5,186 nucleotides of DNA, from contig JAGTVF010000049.1 of the NCBI GenBank assembly GCA_018224315.1, positions 1 to 5,186 of the forward strand. Reading direction: 5' to 3'. Position numbers and translations under genes: made by a program. Source of the stretch: Desulfobacterales bacterium. GTDB lineage: Bacteria > Desulfobacterota > Desulfobacteria > Desulfobacterales > Desulfosalsimonadaceae. Below are positions 4,214 to 5,186 of the stretch, one piece after another (within the stretch, counting starts at the first letter, position 1; every line of letters starts with the position of its first letter). The notes under the pieces are model-generated. The model made no database searches. It was not told the DNA's origin and worked only from the letters and a program-made list of their open reading frames with translations.

Positions 4214-5186
4214 TGGAAACCAGCCATCAAATTTATTTTGCCGACAGCCGGAAAATGGATTTTCTGGCCGATCAGAGCGTGGAACTGGTGGTAACCTCCC
4301 CGCCTTATCCCATGATCCAGATGTGGGATGAAACCTTTTCGCGTCTGGATCCGGCCGTTGCCCAAAGCCTGGAAGCCGGAAACGGGTGGGGCGCTTTTGA
4401 GCAGATGCACCGGGTGCTGGACTCTGTTTGGCAGGAGGTGGGCCGGGTGCTTGCTCCAGGCGGGTTTGCCTGTATCAATATCGGTGATGCTGTGCGCAAA
4501 ATCGGTGATATTTTCTCTTTGTATCCCAATCATTCCCGGATCCTGCAGACCTTTATTGAACAGGGCATGTATCCGCTGCCTGCGGTTTTGTGGCGCAAGC
4601 AGACAAATGCGCCCAACAAGTTCATGGGCTCGGGCATGCTGCCGGCAGGCGCTTACGTGACCCTTGAACACGAATATGTGCTGATTTTCAGAAAAGGGTC
4701 CAGGCGCGAATTCAAAGGCGCGGACCAGCGCCTGCACCGCCAGCAGAGCGCCTATTTCTGGGAGGAGCGCAACCAGTGGTTCTCCGACGTTTGGTTTGAC
4801 CTCAAGGGCGCCCGCCAGGACCTGGTGGAAAAAAAGCTGCGCAAGCGAAGCGGTGCCTTTCCCTTTGCGCTGCCTTACCGGCTGATCAACATGTATTCCG
4901 TGGCCGGAGACACTGTACTCGACCCCTTTGCCGGCACCGGCACCACCTTGTTTGCAGCCATGGCCGCGGCCAGAAACAGCGCGGGCGTGGAAACGGAAAA
5001 GGATTTTTATCCGGTTATGGAAAAAAAAAGCCGGGAAATCCCGGATTTTGCAAGACAGGTGATTGACGACCGGCTCCGGGCGCACATGGAGTTTGCCGCC
5101 GGGCGAAAATCCGGGGGCAAGCCTTTGAAATACACCAATTCCCATTACGGCTTTGCCGTGATGACCCGACAGGAGATCGCTCTGCG
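4213..5186 (+). CDS. Beta-class site-specific DNA methyltransferase (N4-cytosine or N6-adenine), incomplete at right edge
   Basis: The product transfers methyl groups from AdoMet to an exocyclic amino group in DNA. The frame is open for 324 residues plus two bases with no stop. Catalytic motif IV is TSPPYP (28-33), near the N-terminus. The AdoMet-binding motif I is DPFAGTGTT (237-245), near the C-terminal end. That order defines the beta class (PF01555, N6_N4_Mtase). SPPY rather than DPPY favours N4-cytosine. Between them are the family-like stretches VGRVLAPGGFACINIGDAVR and LWRKQTNAPNKFMGSGMLPA, then EHEYVLIFRKG, and a probable target-recognition region around 165-215. FPFALPYRLINMYS (motif X) comes just before motif I. 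At least 79 residues follow motif I, more than motifs II-III need, so an added C-terminal part is likely. No restriction endonuclease is upstream; one could lie downstream. Its ATG overlaps the LOG stop and no clear ribosome-binding site is seen, so it relies on coupling. A run of nine A (5021-5029) lies in the frame. Confidence 0.93.
   Translation, partial: METSHQIYFADSRKMDFLADQSVELVVTSPPYPMIQMWDETFSRLDPAVAQSLEAGNGWGAFEQMHRVLDSVWQEVGRVLAPGGFACINIGDAVRKIGDIFSLYPNHSRILQTFIEQGMYPLPAVLWRKQTNAPNKFMGSGMLPAGAYVTLEHEYVLIFRKGSRREFKGADQRLHRQQSAYFWEERNQWFSDVWFDLKGARQDLVEKKLRKRSGAFPFALPYRLINMYSVAGDTVLDPFAGTGTTLFAAMAAARNSAGVETEKDFYPVMEKKSREIPDFARQVIDDRLRAHMEFAAGRKSGGKPLKYTNSHYGFAVMTRQEIAL

Noticed and set aside
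4144..5145. 333-codon minus-strand open frame opposite the methyltransferase
   Set aside because: The plus frame carries the SPPY and DPFAGTGTT motifs and is coupled to the preceding gene; the antisense product has no recognisable motif.

Overview
This window looks like chromosomal DNA of a Gram-negative bacterium, most likely in the Desulfobacterota (the former Deltaproteobacteria). That placement is an inference. It rests on the tmRNA tag ADDYNYAVAA, an HPr that carries a regulatory-type serine, and a ptsH-ptsI-smpB-ssrA order with no sugar permease gene in view. Base composition is moderately GC-rich in genes and sharply AT-rich at the one true divergent promoter region.

Layout, left to right. 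Positions 1-207 (minus strand) hold the middle of a gene that runs off the left edge. Its product resembles the C-terminal half of AlbA_2/Schlafen-type ATP-binding proteins (COG2865-like), and it has no start or N-terminal domain here. Positions 266-325 hold a strong Rho-independent terminator for the minus strand. Positions 363-717 (minus) are the complete one-piece tmRNA gene ssrA, with its own sigma70-type promoter at 764-792. Then, all on the minus strand and reading leftward, come ptsH (HPr, 3102-3383), ptsI (enzyme I, 1321-3090) and smpB (809-1270). Their spacing is short (11 and 50 bases), so they probably form one transcript that can read on into ssrA. The window therefore carries both core parts of trans-translation, the RNA and its protein partner, behind the two general phosphocarriers of the PTS.

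Positions 3384-3553 are a divergent intergenic region with a promoter for each direction and a repeated TTGACA motif in inverted arrangements. On the plus strand, 3554-4213 encodes a LOG-family (TIGR00730-type) nucleotide phosphoribohydrolase. It overlaps by one base (TGATG) with a beta-class DNA methyltransferase that starts at 4213 and is still open at the right edge. The methyltransferase has an SPPY motif typical of N4-cytosine enzymes and a DPFAGTGTT AdoMet-binding motif.

How the genes work together. EI and HPr form a phosphate relay from phosphoenolpyruvate, probably regulatory since no EII is seen. SmpB delivers charged tmRNA to stalled ribosomes. The LOG and methyltransferase genes are translationally coupled, but their functional link is unknown. 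No complete novel system is evident. The points most worth checking are the truncated fragment beside ssrA, the LOG-methyltransferase pair, the cluster of TTGACA motifs, and the near absence of CTAG in the window.
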